Shown piece by piece: positions 26,981 through 36,140 of a stretch of DNA of 43,885 nucleotides. Origin of the DNA: a bacterium (GTDB lineage: Bacteria; Bacteroidota; Bacteroidia; Flavobacteriales_D; Crocinitomicaceae). Below the pieces are notes generated by a model. The model saw only the letters and a list, made by a program, of their open reading frames with translations. It made no database searches and was not told the origin of the DNA. The position numbers and the translations under genes were made by a program. Location of the stretch: positions 1 to 43,885 of the forward strand of contig JANSYQ010000026.1 in NCBI GenBank assembly GCA_024742305.1, in the 5' to 3' direction. How positions within the stretch are numbered: the stretch's first letter is position 1; each line of letters begins with the position of its first letter.

Positions 26981-29710
26981 CTAAAATAACTTCTCCTGAT
27001 TCGGATCTTCCTCGTCTTTCTTGGACAAATCCCACTCTACTTTTTTAGGTTTTTCGTCCTCTTCTCCAACTTCATCGTTTGATTCTTCTTCCTCTTCTTC
27101 TTCCGATGCTTTTTCCTCCTTTTCAGACTTCGGCCAAGGCTCGTCTCCTTCAATTGGATGATCAAGAACAATCTCTTTTACTTTGTTCTTTGTTATCTGA
27201 TTTCCTTGTGCTTTCATTCCCTTCACATCAATAAACTCTTCGAACTCAATTACATCATCCGGAAGGTTTTTTGTTGCCTTTAGAAGTTTGTTAAATACCA
27301 CTCGGAAGCGCGGTTTGTACGCCGTTGAAACTGCATCCAGCTCAGAACCTTCACTTTCAGAAATAAAGCTAACGCGCTTATCGGTAGTGATTTCACACAA
27401 GAATTTCTTTCCGTAATGCATGTCCTTCTCAGCGTCATAATACACTGCCGAAATTGGACGGTCCGGATGCCATTTTTCGATGTGAATCATATCGTCATCG
27501 AAGTGGGTCGCTAGATCAAAACCGGAAAGTCGGTACTCACCTGTTTTGTACAACGTAAGAATTTTGTCGTCGCCTTTGAACTGTCCTAGGAACTTACCAC
27601 GACCGTCGTCATTCAAACGGCCTACAACATCATCATACCAAATTTTACGCGCCGCAAGTGTCGATCCTCCGACTTCTTTTTGGACAATCTTTGAAACGAT
27701 TTCCTTGGTTACTCGATTTCCACCTGCTCCTCTTCCCTTGATGAGCAAATCACCAAGGTCGATGTCAAACTTTAAGCGTTTCAAATGAGGACGTGCTCTT
27801 AGAACCACAGTCACCACCTCACGCTCTCCATTCGGATGCACGTTGAAGTAGAGCATTTTTGATCCCTTTGTTCCACGCGTTAAATCGTATTCGTTATCTC
27901 TAGTGATGGACTTCACATTGAAGCGTTTCATCATGGTAGGTCCGCCTTTTCCGTCTTGGTAAATCATGTGATATACCGTTCGCGTATCGCCTCGTTTCCA
28001 AACATTGGCGTAGATGATTCCCTTTCCAACAAACTTCTTATCGGAAATTTTTGTTACCATCATTTTACCCGTCGAGAAGAATACGATAACGTCGTCCAAT
28101 TCAGAACAATCGGCAACATATTCCGCTTTTCGCAGTCCGTAACCGATGAATCCTTCCTCGTAATCCACGTAAAATTTACGATTGGCGATAATTACTTTGT
28201 TCGCATTAATGGAATCAAATGTTTTGATTTCACATTTGCGCTCTTTGTCTTTTCCGAAGCGCTTTTTAAGGTCTTTGAAGTAATCAATTGCATACTCGAT
28301 GAGGTTGGCAAGATTTTCTTTCACTTGCTCCATTTCAGCCTCTATCTTTGCAATTTGCTCATCGGCTTTGTCCTTGTCGAAACGCGTAATTCGAATCATC
28401 GGTATGCGCGTCAATCGCTCTAAGTCATCATCGACTATTTCACGAATCAACTGCTTTTGGAATGGTTTGAATCGCTTGTACAGGTATTGATACAGACTTT
28501 CTCTGTCACTGTACTCCTTGAATTCGATGTACATTTCTTCATTGATGAAGATTTTCTCCAAGGTGGACATGTGCCATTGTTGCTCTAGTTCTTTGAGGCG
28601 TATTTCCAGCTCCTTTTTCAAAAGCTCCACCGTGTTATCGGTATTTGCCTTGAGGATTTCGGAAACGCCCATGAAACGAGGCTTATCACCATCGATTACG
28701 GAAGCATTTGGTGAAATAGACACTTCACAATCCGTGAATGCGTAGAGCGCGTCCAATGTTTTATCAGGAGATACGCCCGATGCTAGATGAATGATTACCT
28801 CTGCTGTTGCAGCTGTATTGTCTTCAATCTTCTTTATCTTGATTTTACCTTTATCGTTGGCTTTCAAGATGGATTCTATCAAGGAGGAAGTGGTTCCGAA
28901 TGGAACTTCCGTTACCACCAGCGTCTTATTATCTTCCTTCTTAATTTTTGCTCGAAGTCGTATTTTCCCACCACGCAATCCATCGTTATAGTTGGATATG
29001 TCAATCATTCCTCCGTTCGGGAAGTCGGGAAAAATTTTTACGCCTTTTCCGCGCAAATGATTGATAGATTGTTCAATGAGTTCGACAAAGTTGTGCGGCA
29101 TGATTTTGCAAGCCATTCCCACCGCAATTCCTTCTGCACCTTGCGCTAACAACAATGGAAACTTCACTGGAAGCTGCTCCGGTTCATCGTTTCGACCGTC
29201 GTAACTCTTGAGCCAGTTGGTTGTTTTCGGATTAAAGACAACGTGTTGCGCAAACTTGGAAACGCGCGCCTCAATATAACGAGGGGCAGCTGCACTGTCT
29301 CCAGTGAGTGTATTTCCCCAGTTTCCTTGACAGTCGATCAGCAAATCTTTTTGTCCGAGATTTACCAGTGCATCTCCGATCGAAGCGTCTCCGTGTGGGT
29401 GGTACTTCATCGTGTTACCAATGATGTTCGCCACCTTGTTGTAACGGCCGTCGTCCATTTCCTTCATGGAGTGCATGATACGTCGCTGCACTGGTTTGAA
29501 TCCGTCGTAAAGCGATGGTACGGCGCGTTCCAAGATTACATACGATGCATAATCCAAAAACCAGTTTTCGTACAACCCGCCAACTGGAATGATGTTTTCA
29601 TCCACTACTTTATCGCCAAACGCCGACTGATCTTGATCTTCCTCTTGAGAATCTTCGTTCTCCTCGGGGTTCAAGTCTTCGTTATCTAGCTTATCCTCTT
29701 CGTCAGCCAT
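26981..29710 (-). CDS. parC: DNA topoisomerase IV subunit A
   Basis: A 909-aa type IIA topoisomerase A subunit. The DNA-cleaving Tyr is in AAPRYIEARVSKF (Y145). GFKPVQRRIMHSM and YHPHGDASIGDALV are the standard winged-helix motifs. The C-terminal part forms the beta-pinwheel region and ends in a highly acidic Glu/Lys tail (the last 60 residues). With ParE it unlinks daughter chromosomes. It follows parE by a 3-nt gap on the same strand, and the pairing plus lack of a GyrA box in the C-terminal part support parC rather than gyrA. It faces a converging + strand gene across an 80-nt gap that holds only weak T/C-rich inverted repeats. Confidence 0.93.
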   Translation of the reverse strand: MADEEDKLDNEDLNPEENEDSQEEDQDQSAFGDKVVDENIIPVGGLYENWFLDYASYVILERAVPSLYDGFKPVQRRIMHSMKEMDDGRYNKVANIIGNTMKYHPHGDASIGDALVNLGQKDLLIDCQGNWGNTLTGDSAAAPRYIEARVSKFAQHVVFNPKTTNWLKSYDGRNDEPEQLPVKFPLLLAQGAEGIAVGMACKIMPHNFVELIEQSINHLRGKGVKIFPDFPNGGMIDISNYNDGLRGGKIRLRAKIKKEDNKTLVVTEVPFGTTSSLIESILKANDKGKIKIKKIEDNTAATAEVIIHLASGVSPDKTLDALYAFTDCEVSISPNASVIDGDKPRFMGVSEILKANTDNTVELLKKELEIRLKELEQQWHMSTLEKIFINEEMYIEFKEYSDRESLYQYLYKRFKPFQKQLIREIVDDDLERLTRIPMIRITRFDKDKADEQIAKIEAEMEQVKENLANLIEYAIDYFKDLKKRFGKDKERKCEIKTFDSINANKVIIANRKFYVDYEEGFIGYGLRKAEYVADCSELDDVIVFFSTGKMMVTKISDKKFVGKGIIYANVWKRGDTRTVYHMIYQDGKGGPTMMKRFNVKSITRDNEYDLTRGTKGSKMLYFNVHPNGEREVVTVVLRARPHLKRLKFDIDLGDLLIKGRGAGGNRVTKEIVSKIVQKEVGGSTLAARKIWYDDVVGRLNDDGRGKFLGQFKGDDKILTLYKTGEYRLSGFDLATHFDDDMIHIEKWHPDRPISAVYYDAEKDMHYGKKFLCEITTDKRVSFISESEGSELDAVSTAYKPRFRVVFNKLLKATKNLPDDVIEFEEFIDVKGMKAQGNQITKNKVKEIVLDHPIEGDEPWPKSEKEEKASEEEEEEESNDEVGEEDEKPKKVEWDLSKKDEEDPNQEKLF

Positions 29711-29713
29711 ACT

Positions 29714-31582
29714 TTACGATGCTTTATCTAATTCGTTTGTATCATCCTCCAACGCTTCCTCTACGCGCAGGTTATCAATAATAAACTCTTGTCTTTGTTG
29801 TGTGTTTTTCCCCATGTAATAGGAAAGAATGGAATCAATAGATGCCTCTTTGGAAAGCATCACCGGTTCCAGTCGAATGTCTTCACCAATAAAGTGCTTG
29901 AATTCGTCGGGTGAAATCTCCCCAAGTCCTTTGAATCGTGTAATCTCCGGATTCTTGCCCAACTCTGCGATGGCATTGCGGCGCTCTTCGTCCGAGTAAC
30001 AATAAATCGTTTTCTTCTTGTTTCGAACGCGGAACAAAGGTGTCTGCAATACAGAAACGTGTCCTCTTTTTACCAAATCAGGGAAAAACTGCAAAAAGAA
30101 CGTCAACAGGAGCATGCGAATGTGCATTCCGTCGACATCGGCATCCGTTGCGATCACGATATTGTTGTAACGCAAATCGTCCATATCATCCTCGATATTC
30201 AGCGCCGCTTGAATAAGGTTGAACTCTTCGTTTTCGTACACCACTTTCTTTGTAAGTCCGTAGCTGTTCAGGGGTTTTCCTTTCAATGAGAAGACTGCCT
30301 GCGTATTCACATCGCGAGATTTTGTAATCGACCCACTTGCAGAATCACCCTCGGTAATGAAAAGTGTTGTTTCCTCACGACGTTCGTGCTTTAAGTCGGT
30401 GAGATGCACGCGGCAATCACGTAATTTTTTGTTGTGAAGGTTGGCTTTCTTTGCACGTTCACGGGCAATTTTACGAATCCCGGAAAGCTCTTTTCGTTCC
30501 TTCTCACTTTGCTTAATTTTCTTTTCAAGGACATCTACCACTCCCGGGTTTCTGTGCAAGAAATTGTCGAGTTTTTCTTTGAGGAAGTTGTTTACGAAAG
30601 TACGCATAGTCTCTCCGCCTGGTTCAATTTCCAAGGACCCTAGCTTTGTTTTGGTCTGCGATTCGAATACCGGCTCAATCACCTTCACGGAAACCGCTGC
30701 CACGATAGACTGTCGAATATCGGAGGCTTCATAGTTCTTCCCGTAAAAATCTTTAATCACTTTCGCTACGGATTCACGAAAAGCACTTTGGTGCGTACCT
30801 CCTTGTGTGGTATGCTGTCCGTTTACGAACGAATAGTAATCCTCTCCGTATGTTTTTCCGTGGGTAAATGCCACTTCAATATCGTCTCCTTCAAGATGGA
30901 TAATTGGATACAATGGATCGCCGTCCATGTTGTTTTCGAGCAAGTCCTTCAATCCATTTTTTGACAAGAAACGTTGTCCGTTAAACTTGATGGTCAGTCC
31001 GCGGTTCAAGTAACAATAGTTCCAAATCATCTTCTCCAAGTACGCCGTTTTGAAGGCGTATTTCTTGAAGACTGTATCATCTGGAATAAATTCTACGTAG
31101 GTTCCATTCTCTTCATCTGTTTTCGAGCGTTTCAACTCGGAAACCACATTCCCTTGTTTGAAAGAAACCTCTGCTTTCTCTCCATCGCGCACCGAGTAGA
31201 TCATGAAATGGCTGGAGAGTGCATTCACTGCTTTCGTACCCACACCATTCAGTCCTACGGCCTTTTTAAACGCTTTGGAGTCGTACTTCGCTCCAGTATT
31301 CATTTTGGAAACAACCTCCTGCACTTTTCCGAGTGGAATTCCACGCCCGAAATCACGCACAGCAACTTTTCCGTCTTTCACCGAGATATCGATTCGCTTC
31401 CCATTCCCCATGACAAACTCATCGATGCAGTTGTCCATCACCTCTTTAACGAGAATGTAGATACCGTCATCAGCAGACGAGCCATCGCCCAGTTTACCAA
31501 TGTACATCCCCGGTCGGAGTCGGATATGCTCCTTCCAATCGAGGGACCTAATATTGTCTTCTGTATATTGATTTTCCGCCAT
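29714..31582 (-). CDS. parE: DNA topoisomerase IV subunit B
   Basis: A 622-aa ATPase subunit of topoisomerase IV. GHKL motifs are visible ([32 protein letters not shown]), followed by the transducer lysine region and the TOPRIM domain ([22 protein letters not shown]). The protein is a little short at the C-terminus compared with GyrB, as expected for Bacteroidota ParE. It is the first gene of the parE-parC operon. An exact -7 promoter element lies 25 nt before the ATG, and the 378-nt gap behind it carries DnaA-box-like repeats. Confidence 0.94.
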   Translation of the reverse strand: MAENQYTEDNIRSLDWKEHIRLRPGMYIGKLGDGSSADDGIYILVKEVMDNCIDEFVMGNGKRIDISVKDGKVAVRDFGRGIPLGKVQEVVSKMNTGAKYDSKAFKKAVGLNGVGTKAVNALSSHFMIYSVRDGEKAEVSFKQGNVVSELKRSKTDEENGTYVEFIPDDTVFKKYAFKTAYLEKMIWNYCYLNRGLTIKFNGQRFLSKNGLKDLLENNMDGDPLYPIIHLEGDDIEVAFTHGKTYGEDYYSFVNGQHTTQGGTHQSAFRESVAKVIKDFYGKNYEASDIRQSIVAAVSVKVIEPVFESQTKTKLGSLEIEPGGETMRTFVNNFLKEKLDNFLHRNPGVVDVLEKKIKQSEKERKELSGIRKIARERAKKANLHNKKLRDCRVHLTDLKHERREETTLFITEGDSASGSITKSRDVNTQAVFSLKGKPLNSYGLTKKVVYENEEFNLIQAALNIEDDMDDLRYNNIVIATDADVDGMHIRMLLLTFFLQFFPDLVKRGHVSVLQTPLFRVRNKKKTIYCYSDEERRNAIAELGKNPEITRFKGLGEISPDEFKHFIGEDIRLEPVMLSKEASIDSILSYYMGKNTQQRQEFIIDNLRVEEALEDDTNELDKAS

Positions 31583-31606
31583 TTACGCACGTTTTTGAGT
31601 AACTAT

Positions 31607-31614
31607 CAAATATA
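31607..31614 (-). promoter_or_regulatory. -7 element TATATTTG upstream of parE
   Basis: An exact TAnnTTTG match on the minus strand 25 nt before the parE ATG, predicting a leader of about 20 nt. I see no TTG at the usual 17-23-nt distance, so the upstream element is weak or absent. Confidence 0.45.
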
Positions 31615-31653
31615 ATCAAGAACTCCTCTGTTTTTGCGGGATATAGATTGAAC

Positions 31654-31677
31654 TTATCCACTAAATACGGTGGATAA
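31654..31677. repeat. Inverted pair of DnaA-box-like 8-mers
   Basis: TTATCCAC (31654-31661) and its exact complement GTGGATAA (31670-31677) are separated by 8 nt. The 8-mer equals the first eight bases of the consensus DnaA box TTATCCACA. A related TTGATAA follows at 31681. Confidence 0.5.
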
Positions 31678-31786
31678 CCGTTGATAAAAAATGAAACAGA
31701 GAATTGGCTATAATTGGAGCGAAGCGGATTCTTTTAATAAAACCTATATTACTGATAAACATAGTTTTAACACAAACAATCAACAC

Positions 31787-31823
31787 CTTGTTCGCCATTT
31801 CGCGAACAAGAATATTCGCGAAT
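31787..31823. repeat. Hairpin plus two TTCGCGAA palindromes
   Basis: Nine-nt arms CTTGTTCGC (31787-31795) and GCGAACAAG (31802-31810) pair perfectly around 6 nt. TTCGCGAA occurs at 31799-31806 and again at 31815-31822, 16 nt apart, with a third half-site TTCGC at 31791. This looks like clustered binding sites. Confidence 0.45.
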
Positions 31824-31903
31824 TCTAGGAATTGATCCTCTAATTAATTAACTTTTTAAAAACCCCAACTCTTGAAACTACCATCATCCTGAACTTCAGA
31901 GAA

Positions 31904-31924
31904 GAAAAACGGAAATTTTTCCGT
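31904..31924 (-). terminator. Intrinsic terminator downstream of the glycosidase lipoprotein gene
   Basis: Perfect 7-nt arms (31924-31918 and 31915-31909) around 2 nt, followed on the minus strand by a T-rich tract (31908-31900). It lies 37 nt beyond the stop at 31961. The stem is short and AT-rich, so the call is moderate. Confidence 0.5.
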
Positions 31925-31960
31925 CATAATAAAATTGCCATTTTCGTTATATAAACTCAA

Positions 31961-32998
31961 TCACCTAGCACCATACACATCCCGAATCAAGGCATAAGCA
32001 GGCTTACCCTGTGGAGTATATCGCGAATTTGTTGTCCCTGAATTTTTGGCACTTGGGAAGAAGGTCCATTTCCAAAGGAACCCGCCGGCAAAGAATTCTT
32101 CTTTCCAGATAGTTTCGAAGAAAGCGCGATAGCCGTTAAATTGATTGTTCATATTCGGAACGGCTGTCTTCTCATCTTGCATTCCAGAGACGTTGTAATC
32201 GCTGCTTTTGAAGCCATACTCAGTGAAAATGATTTTTTTACCCCATTGATCACTGTGCTTTTTCAGTTTTTGCGTCACTTCTTCCAAACCCGTCTTCATC
32301 ATTTCGAAACTCGGCTCTTTTTCCTTCGAAACCGGGAAATACCCATCAATTCCAATGTAGTCTAAATCGTCCCAAAACTTAACATTTTCGTAGTTATCCC
32401 AGTTTGCTGCGTACGTCAACGGGCCGTCGTATATTTCTCTTACCTCAGAAATTAACTGTCGCCAAAAGGCCTCTCTTTTTTTCGCTGCAAATCGATATTC
32501 CGTGCCGATACAGAACAGCTCAGCATCAACCGAATCAGCTACACGAGCAAAAGTCAAGATGTATTCGCGGTAGGAATCTTCCCATATTTTCCAGTCCTCC
32601 TCGTTGTCCAAATCGAACTCACCCGGCCAGCCATCGCCGACCACCCAAACATGTGGTTTGATCATTACTTTTTGACCGACAGCGTGTGCAGAATTCGCAA
32701 TGGAAATGGTCCCTTTTTTCGTTTCTCCCCACCATTGATATCCTGTACCATATTGAACCTTGGCATCACCACTTGCGGTAAATCCGTATGGAACCAATGC
32801 CACCCATTCGGCATTCATATCGTTAATACTGTCCATATCCGTGGTGTCGATTTCTTTATTGGGCATTTCCAAGTTAACCCCTGTTATCTTGCCTTCAGAA
32901 TTCACCACTTTCTTTGGTGGACGATAATTATAATCGGTAGCCTCCTGCTCACTAGCGCAAGCAGAGAGAAGAACGAGCAATATGACAATCCACTTCAT
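31961..32998 (-). CDS. Lipoprotein glycoside hydrolase, GH113/TIM-barrel type
   Basis: A 345-aa lipoprotein: signal MKWIVILLVLLSAC with Cys14 in the lipobox. The body is a TIM-barrel glycosidase. CIGTEYRF (E167) is a good acid/base candidate and IFTEYGF (E260) a good nucleophile, in the pattern of GH113-like mannanases. KPHVWVVGDGWPG, YAANWDNY and DYIGIDGYFPV add further support. A longer frame starts at 33031, but the ATG at 32998 gives the signal peptide and overlaps the stop of rnz (ATGA), so I prefer it. Likely on the outer membrane or periplasmic. Substrate is not certain. Confidence 0.85.
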   Translation of the reverse strand: MKWIVILLVLLSACASEQEATDYNYRPPKKVVNSEGKITGVNLEMPNKEIDTTDMDSINDMNAEWVALVPYGFTASGDAKVQYGTGYQWWGETKKGTISIANSAHAVGQKVMIKPHVWVVGDGWPGEFDLDNEEDWKIWEDSYREYILTFARVADSVDAELFCIGTEYRFAAKKREAFWRQLISEVREIYDGPLTYAANWDNYENVKFWDDLDYIGIDGYFPVSKEKEPSFEMMKTGLEEVTQKLKKHSDQWGKKIIFTEYGFKSSDYNVSGMQDEKTAVPNMNNQFNGYRAFFETIWKEEFFAGGFLWKWTFFPSAKNSGTTNSRYTPQGKPAYALIRDVYGAR

Positions 32999-33909
32999 AC
33001 GATTTGAATTATTTGTCCATCTTCCACACATTCCGAATCGGGAAATGTTTCTTTTGCTTCCAAGACGTGTTCTTCACCCGTATCGTAGCGCGCGCTTAAA
33101 TGTCCCATGAGTAATTTTCCAACATGCGCTTCTTTTGCCACTAGTGCTGCATCTTTCGCGGTGGAATGTTTGGTAGCAACGGCTCGATCGCGCAATAGTT
33201 CGATAAATGTCGCTTCGTGGTATAAATAATTTACGCCTTCCACAAACTTTATCGTCTTTTCAGAGTAAGCGGTATCGGAACAATAAGCATAGGACTTTGG
33301 TTTTTCGGCAGCTTCCGTGTACTCCAAATGCGAGATCATTATTCCGTCTTCGGCAACAATATCCTCTCCTTTTTTCAATCGGTGAAAGTACTCTCGCTTT
33401 ACACCGTCTTTCTTAGCTTTATCCGCTAACAATTTTCGCTCTCGTTCTTTTTCTTCTATTAGAAATCCACTAGTTGGGATTTTGTGAACCAGCGGAAAAC
33501 ACGTCACTTTCACTTTTTCATCTTCGAACAAAACAGTGGATTCTTCCGGGGCAATCTCTCGAAAAATAAGCTCGAATGCCAACTTACCCTTGGCGACTTC
33601 TAATTGCATTAAAACGATATCTTTCAGTCCAACCGGACCGTAAATATGAATAGCTTTCACACGTCCCATGAGATGCATCGTGCTCAGAAGCCCGACCAAA
33701 CCAAAAAAATGGTCACCGTGTAGATGGGAAATAAAAACATGAGTAATTCGATTGAAATTTACGCCGAATTTGCGCATTTGCATTTGCGTTCCTTCGCCAC
33801 AATCAATTAAAAAATGACGATTTCTGCACTGAATGTATTGACCTGAAGGATTTCTTCGTGAAGTAGGCACTGCGGCACCGCTACCCAATATGGTAACTGT
33901 GAAATCCAC
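32995..33909 (-). CDS. rnz: Ribonuclease Z
   Basis: A 304-aa metallo-beta-lactamase-fold tRNA 3' processing endonuclease. ILGSGAAVPTSRRNPSG at the start, the zinc motif SHLHGDHFFGL, the late YCSDTAYS and LLMGHLSARY are typical of RNase Z. It starts with GTG at 33909, overlapping the stop of the STAS gene by one base, and its stop overlaps the next start (ATGA). It cuts tRNA precursors after the discriminator base. The first six residues (MDFTVT) are the same as in the STAS protein encoded just upstream. Confidence 0.94.
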   Translation of the reverse strand: MDFTVTILGSGAAVPTSRRNPSGQYIQCRNRHFLIDCGEGTQMQMRKFGVNFNRITHVFISHLHGDHFFGLVGLLSTMHLMGRVKAIHIYGPVGLKDIVLMQLEVAKGKLAFELIFREIAPEESTVLFEDEKVKVTCFPLVHKIPTSGFLIEEKERERKLLADKAKKDGVKREYFHRLKKGEDIVAEDGIMISHLEYTEAAEKPKSYAYCSDTAYSEKTIKFVEGVNYLYHEATFIELLRDRAVATKHSTAKDAALVAKEAHVGKLLMGHLSARYDTGEEHVLEAKETFPDSECVEDGQIIQIV

Positions 33910-34247
33910 TAGGCGATTTGTGACATCGCTGCCTCTTTGTCCGCTGCTATATTCAGAACTTTATCGAGCTGTGCGATACTAATCAGTTTTTGGACATTTT
34001 CTTGTAAACCACAAAGCACAAACATGCCATTGGTATCTTTGCAAAGACGATTGGCAAGCAACAAGGCGCTTAACCCGGAGGAATCACAGTACTTCGTTTT
34101 CGACATATCAATTACGATGTTGTTGATGCTCTGCTTGCTCAAGACAGTTAACTCAGACTTCAGTCCGGATGCATTGGAAGCGTTCAGACGCTCAACGTTC
34201 ACTTGAACGATTGCTGTTCCATTTTCTTGCGTTACCGTGAAATCCAT
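33909..34247 (-). CDS. STAS-domain anti-sigma factor antagonist (SpoIIAA-like)
   Basis: A 112-aa STAS protein. The motif YCDSSGLSALL with S56/S57 is the usual site phosphorylated by an anti-sigma kinase in SpoIIAA/RsbV proteins, and NNIVIDMSKTK is the preceding strand. Such proteins act as switches by binding and releasing a partner kinase or regulator. No kinase or sigma factor is adjacent. It follows pyrB by 33 nt and touches rnz. A TAnnTTTG element lies 17 nt before its ATG. Confidence 0.9.
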   Translation of the reverse strand: MDFTVTQENGTAIVQVNVERLNASNASGLKSELTVLSKQSINNIVIDMSKTKYCDSSGLSALLLANRLCKDTNGMFVLCGLQENVQKLISIAQLDKVLNIAADKEAAMSQIA

Positions 34248-34264
34248 GTGTTAGCTGTTTCTTT

Positions 34265-34272
34265 CAAATGTA
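34265..34272 (-). promoter_or_regulatory. -7 element TACATTTG before the STAS gene
   Basis: Exact TAnnTTTG match on the minus strand in the 33-nt gap between pyrB and the STAS gene. No TTG at the expected distance is seen upstream, so a separate STAS promoter is possible but not secure. Confidence 0.35.
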
Positions 34273-34280
34273 ATAATTTT

Positions 34281-35213
34281 TTATTGCCGCTTGATTTTTG
34301 ATGCCAACAAATAAATTACCGCCATTCGCACCGCTACTCCGTTCTCTACTTGATCCAAAATAATGGCCTGATCGGAATCAGCAACGTCACTTGTAATTTC
34401 AACTCCACGGTTTATTGGTCCGGGATGCATTACGACAATTTTCTTTGAAAGTTGGTCCAAAATCCCCTTTGTTAAGCCGTACTGCATACTATATTCTCGC
34501 AGCGACGGAAAGTATTTTATGTCTTGTCGTTCCAATTGAATGCGCAGCATGTTTGCGACATCACACCACTCTAATGCATTCTTCAGGTTATGTTCCACTT
34601 TCACACCGAGTTCTCCAATGTATTTTGGAATTAGCGTTGTTGGTCCACACACCATCACCTCTGCACCAAGTTTTTGCAAGCAATAAATGTTTGACAATGC
34701 GACTCTTGAGTGCAAAATATCTCCAACGATCACCACTTTCTTTCCGGCAACATCCCCCAACCTTTCACGAATCGAATATGCATCCAAAAGTGCTTGTGTG
34801 GGATGTTCGTGTGTTCCATCTCCTGCATTGATCACTCGAGCATCAACGCGTTCTGATAAGAATTTCGCCGCTCCGGGATTTGGATGGCGCATCACTACCA
34901 TATCGACTTTCATCGAAAGGATGTTATGTACAGTATCGATTAGTGTTTCTCCTTTCTTTACAGAGCTACTTGCTGCCGAAAAGTTCACCGTGTCTGCTGA
35001 TAGACGTTTCTCCGCTAACTCAAAAGATAAGCGGGTACGGGTGGAGTTCTCGAAGAACAAATTGGCAATGGTAATATCACGCAGCGAGGGCACCTTCTTA
35101 ATCGGTCGATTGATGACTTCCTTGAAAGCATCGGCCGTTTTGAAAATGAGTTGAATGTCATTTTCTGTGAGGTTTTTTATTCCTGTAAGGTGATCAACAC
35201 TTAAATTATCCAT
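34281..35213 (-). CDS. pyrB: Aspartate carbamoyltransferase catalytic subunit
   Basis: A 310-aa transcarbamylase. FFENSTRTRLSFELAEKRL carries the carbamoyl-phosphate-binding STRTR motif, HPTQALLDAYSIRE is the second conserved block, and HPGPINRGVEI near the end binds aspartate. It makes carbamoyl aspartate, the first committed step of pyrimidine synthesis. Overlaps pyrR by 8 nt, so the two are one transcript. No regulatory pyrI gene is adjacent, as is usual outside enterobacteria. Confidence 0.96.
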   Translation of the reverse strand: MDNLSVDHLTGIKNLTENDIQLIFKTADAFKEVINRPIKKVPSLRDITIANLFFENSTRTRLSFELAEKRLSADTVNFSAASSSVKKGETLIDTVHNILSMKVDMVVMRHPNPGAAKFLSERVDARVINAGDGTHEHPTQALLDAYSIRERLGDVAGKKVVIVGDILHSRVALSNIYCLQKLGAEVMVCGPTTLIPKYIGELGVKVEHNLKNALEWCDVANMLRIQLERQDIKYFPSLREYSMQYGLTKGILDQLSKKIVVMHPGPINRGVEITSDVADSDQAIILDQVENGVAVRMAVIYLLASKIKRQ

Positions 35214-35754
35214 TGGTATCCGGTGTAAATAGCACTACTTTATCTTCTCCATCGAATTCTTTCCATTCAACTGAAACCCTTTCTGATGCTAGTGAGTCGA
35301 CTGTTTTTCCCACATAATCTGCCTGAATTGGAAGATGCCGTTGGAACCTGCGATCAATGAGCGCGAGCAATTCCACTTTTTGCGGGCGACCGAATGCAAG
35401 AAGAGCGTCTAATCCTGAGCGGATGGAACGTCCTGTATACAAAACGTCGTCAATGAGCACCACATCTTTGTTTTCTATCACGAAATCAATATTGGTAGCA
35501 CTTGGAATCAGCGGGATTTCTCTTCTTCGAAAGTCATCACGGTAGAACGTAATATCGAGATTTCCGCACACTACTTCATGTCCGAGAATAGCTTCCAATC
35601 GTTCTTTGAGTCGCGCGAGTACATTGACGCCTCTTGGTTGCAATCCAATTAAAACGGAGTTCGAGAAATCGTTGTGGGTTTCGATCAATTGATAACAAAG
35701 GCGATTCACGGTAAGTTCAACATGTTTCGCATTGAGAATTACTTGCCTTTCCAT
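35206..35754 (-). CDS. pyrR: Bifunctional PyrR-type uracil phosphoribosyltransferase / pyr regulator
   Basis: A 182-aa PRT-fold protein. VVLIDDVLYTGRSIRSGLDA is the PRPP-binding signature and matches PyrR rather than Upp; the length and N-terminal segment (LIGLQPRGV) also fit. In Gram-positive bacteria PyrR binds the pyr leader RNA and stops transcription. Here the predicted promoter leaves almost no leader, so leader-based attenuation of this operon looks unlikely. First gene of the cluster with pyrB. Confidence 0.93.
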   Translation of the reverse strand: MERQVILNAKHVELTVNRLCYQLIETHNDFSNSVLIGLQPRGVNVLARLKERLEAILGHEVVCGNLDITFYRDDFRRREIPLIPSATNIDFVIENKDVVLIDDVLYTGRSIRSGLDALLAFGRPQKVELLALIDRRFQRHLPIQADYVGKTVDSLASERVSVEWKEFDGEDKVVLFTPDTNG

Positions 35755-35759
35755 CGTGA

Positions 35760-35792
35760 CAAAGATAATTGGAATTTTAATAGGTGGTTCAA
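35760..35792 (-). promoter_or_regulatory. Promoter of pyrR-pyrB, near-leaderless
   Basis: TTG (35792-35790), 22 nt, then TATCTTTG (35767-35760), an exact TAnnTTTG, lies 5 nt before the pyrR ATG at 35754. Transcription should begin at or 1-2 nt before the start codon. Confidence 0.6.
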
Positions 35793-36081
35793 TTGGTAGG
35801 GAGGATTATTGATAAAATGTGAATTGGTGGTGAGTGAAGGGAGAAGGTTAAAGGTCGAAAGTGTCAGAAGGAAGCATTTTCCTTCCACCTTCAACTTATT
35901 ACTTCACCCCATATAAATACATCAATTTTCACTTTAATCCTTCTTGTGTTCCGTTAAATCAATCGTTGTGACAGTTCACATTTTTCTCAAAAATCGGAGG
36001 CTAAAAGCTTGTATCTTGGTAGTGGTTAGGTGAGTAGAAAAGAAAACTATCTCAGGTTTTCGTTTGTTTTTGGTTTAGGTT

Positions 36082-36140
36082 GCCTGATTTTAAATCTGTT
36101 CTTGCGAATCAAGGGTTTGGAATCAGGCATCTTTTTTTTT
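36082..36140 (+). terminator. Intrinsic terminator-like hairpin with long T-run
   Basis: Arms GCCTGATT (36082-36089) and AATCAGGC (36121-36128) close a 31-nt loop that can fold further; a C and nine T follow (36131-36140). It is oriented rightward, with no annotated + strand gene upstream for several kb, so it would end an unannotated short transcript or act as a leader element. Confidence 0.5.

Larger units (their letters stand above)
31583..31960. other. 378-nt AT-rich gap with DnaA-box-like and palindromic motifs
   Basis: No gene of usable length is seen here. The gap holds the parE -7 element (31607-31614), an inverted pair of TTATCCAC 8-mers (31654-31677), a hairpin and two TTCGCGAA palindromes (31787-31823), an AT-rich stretch around 31833-31860 and a terminator hairpin (31904-31924). 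Its make-up is more like a replication or regulatory region than a plain spacer. Confidence 0.55.
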
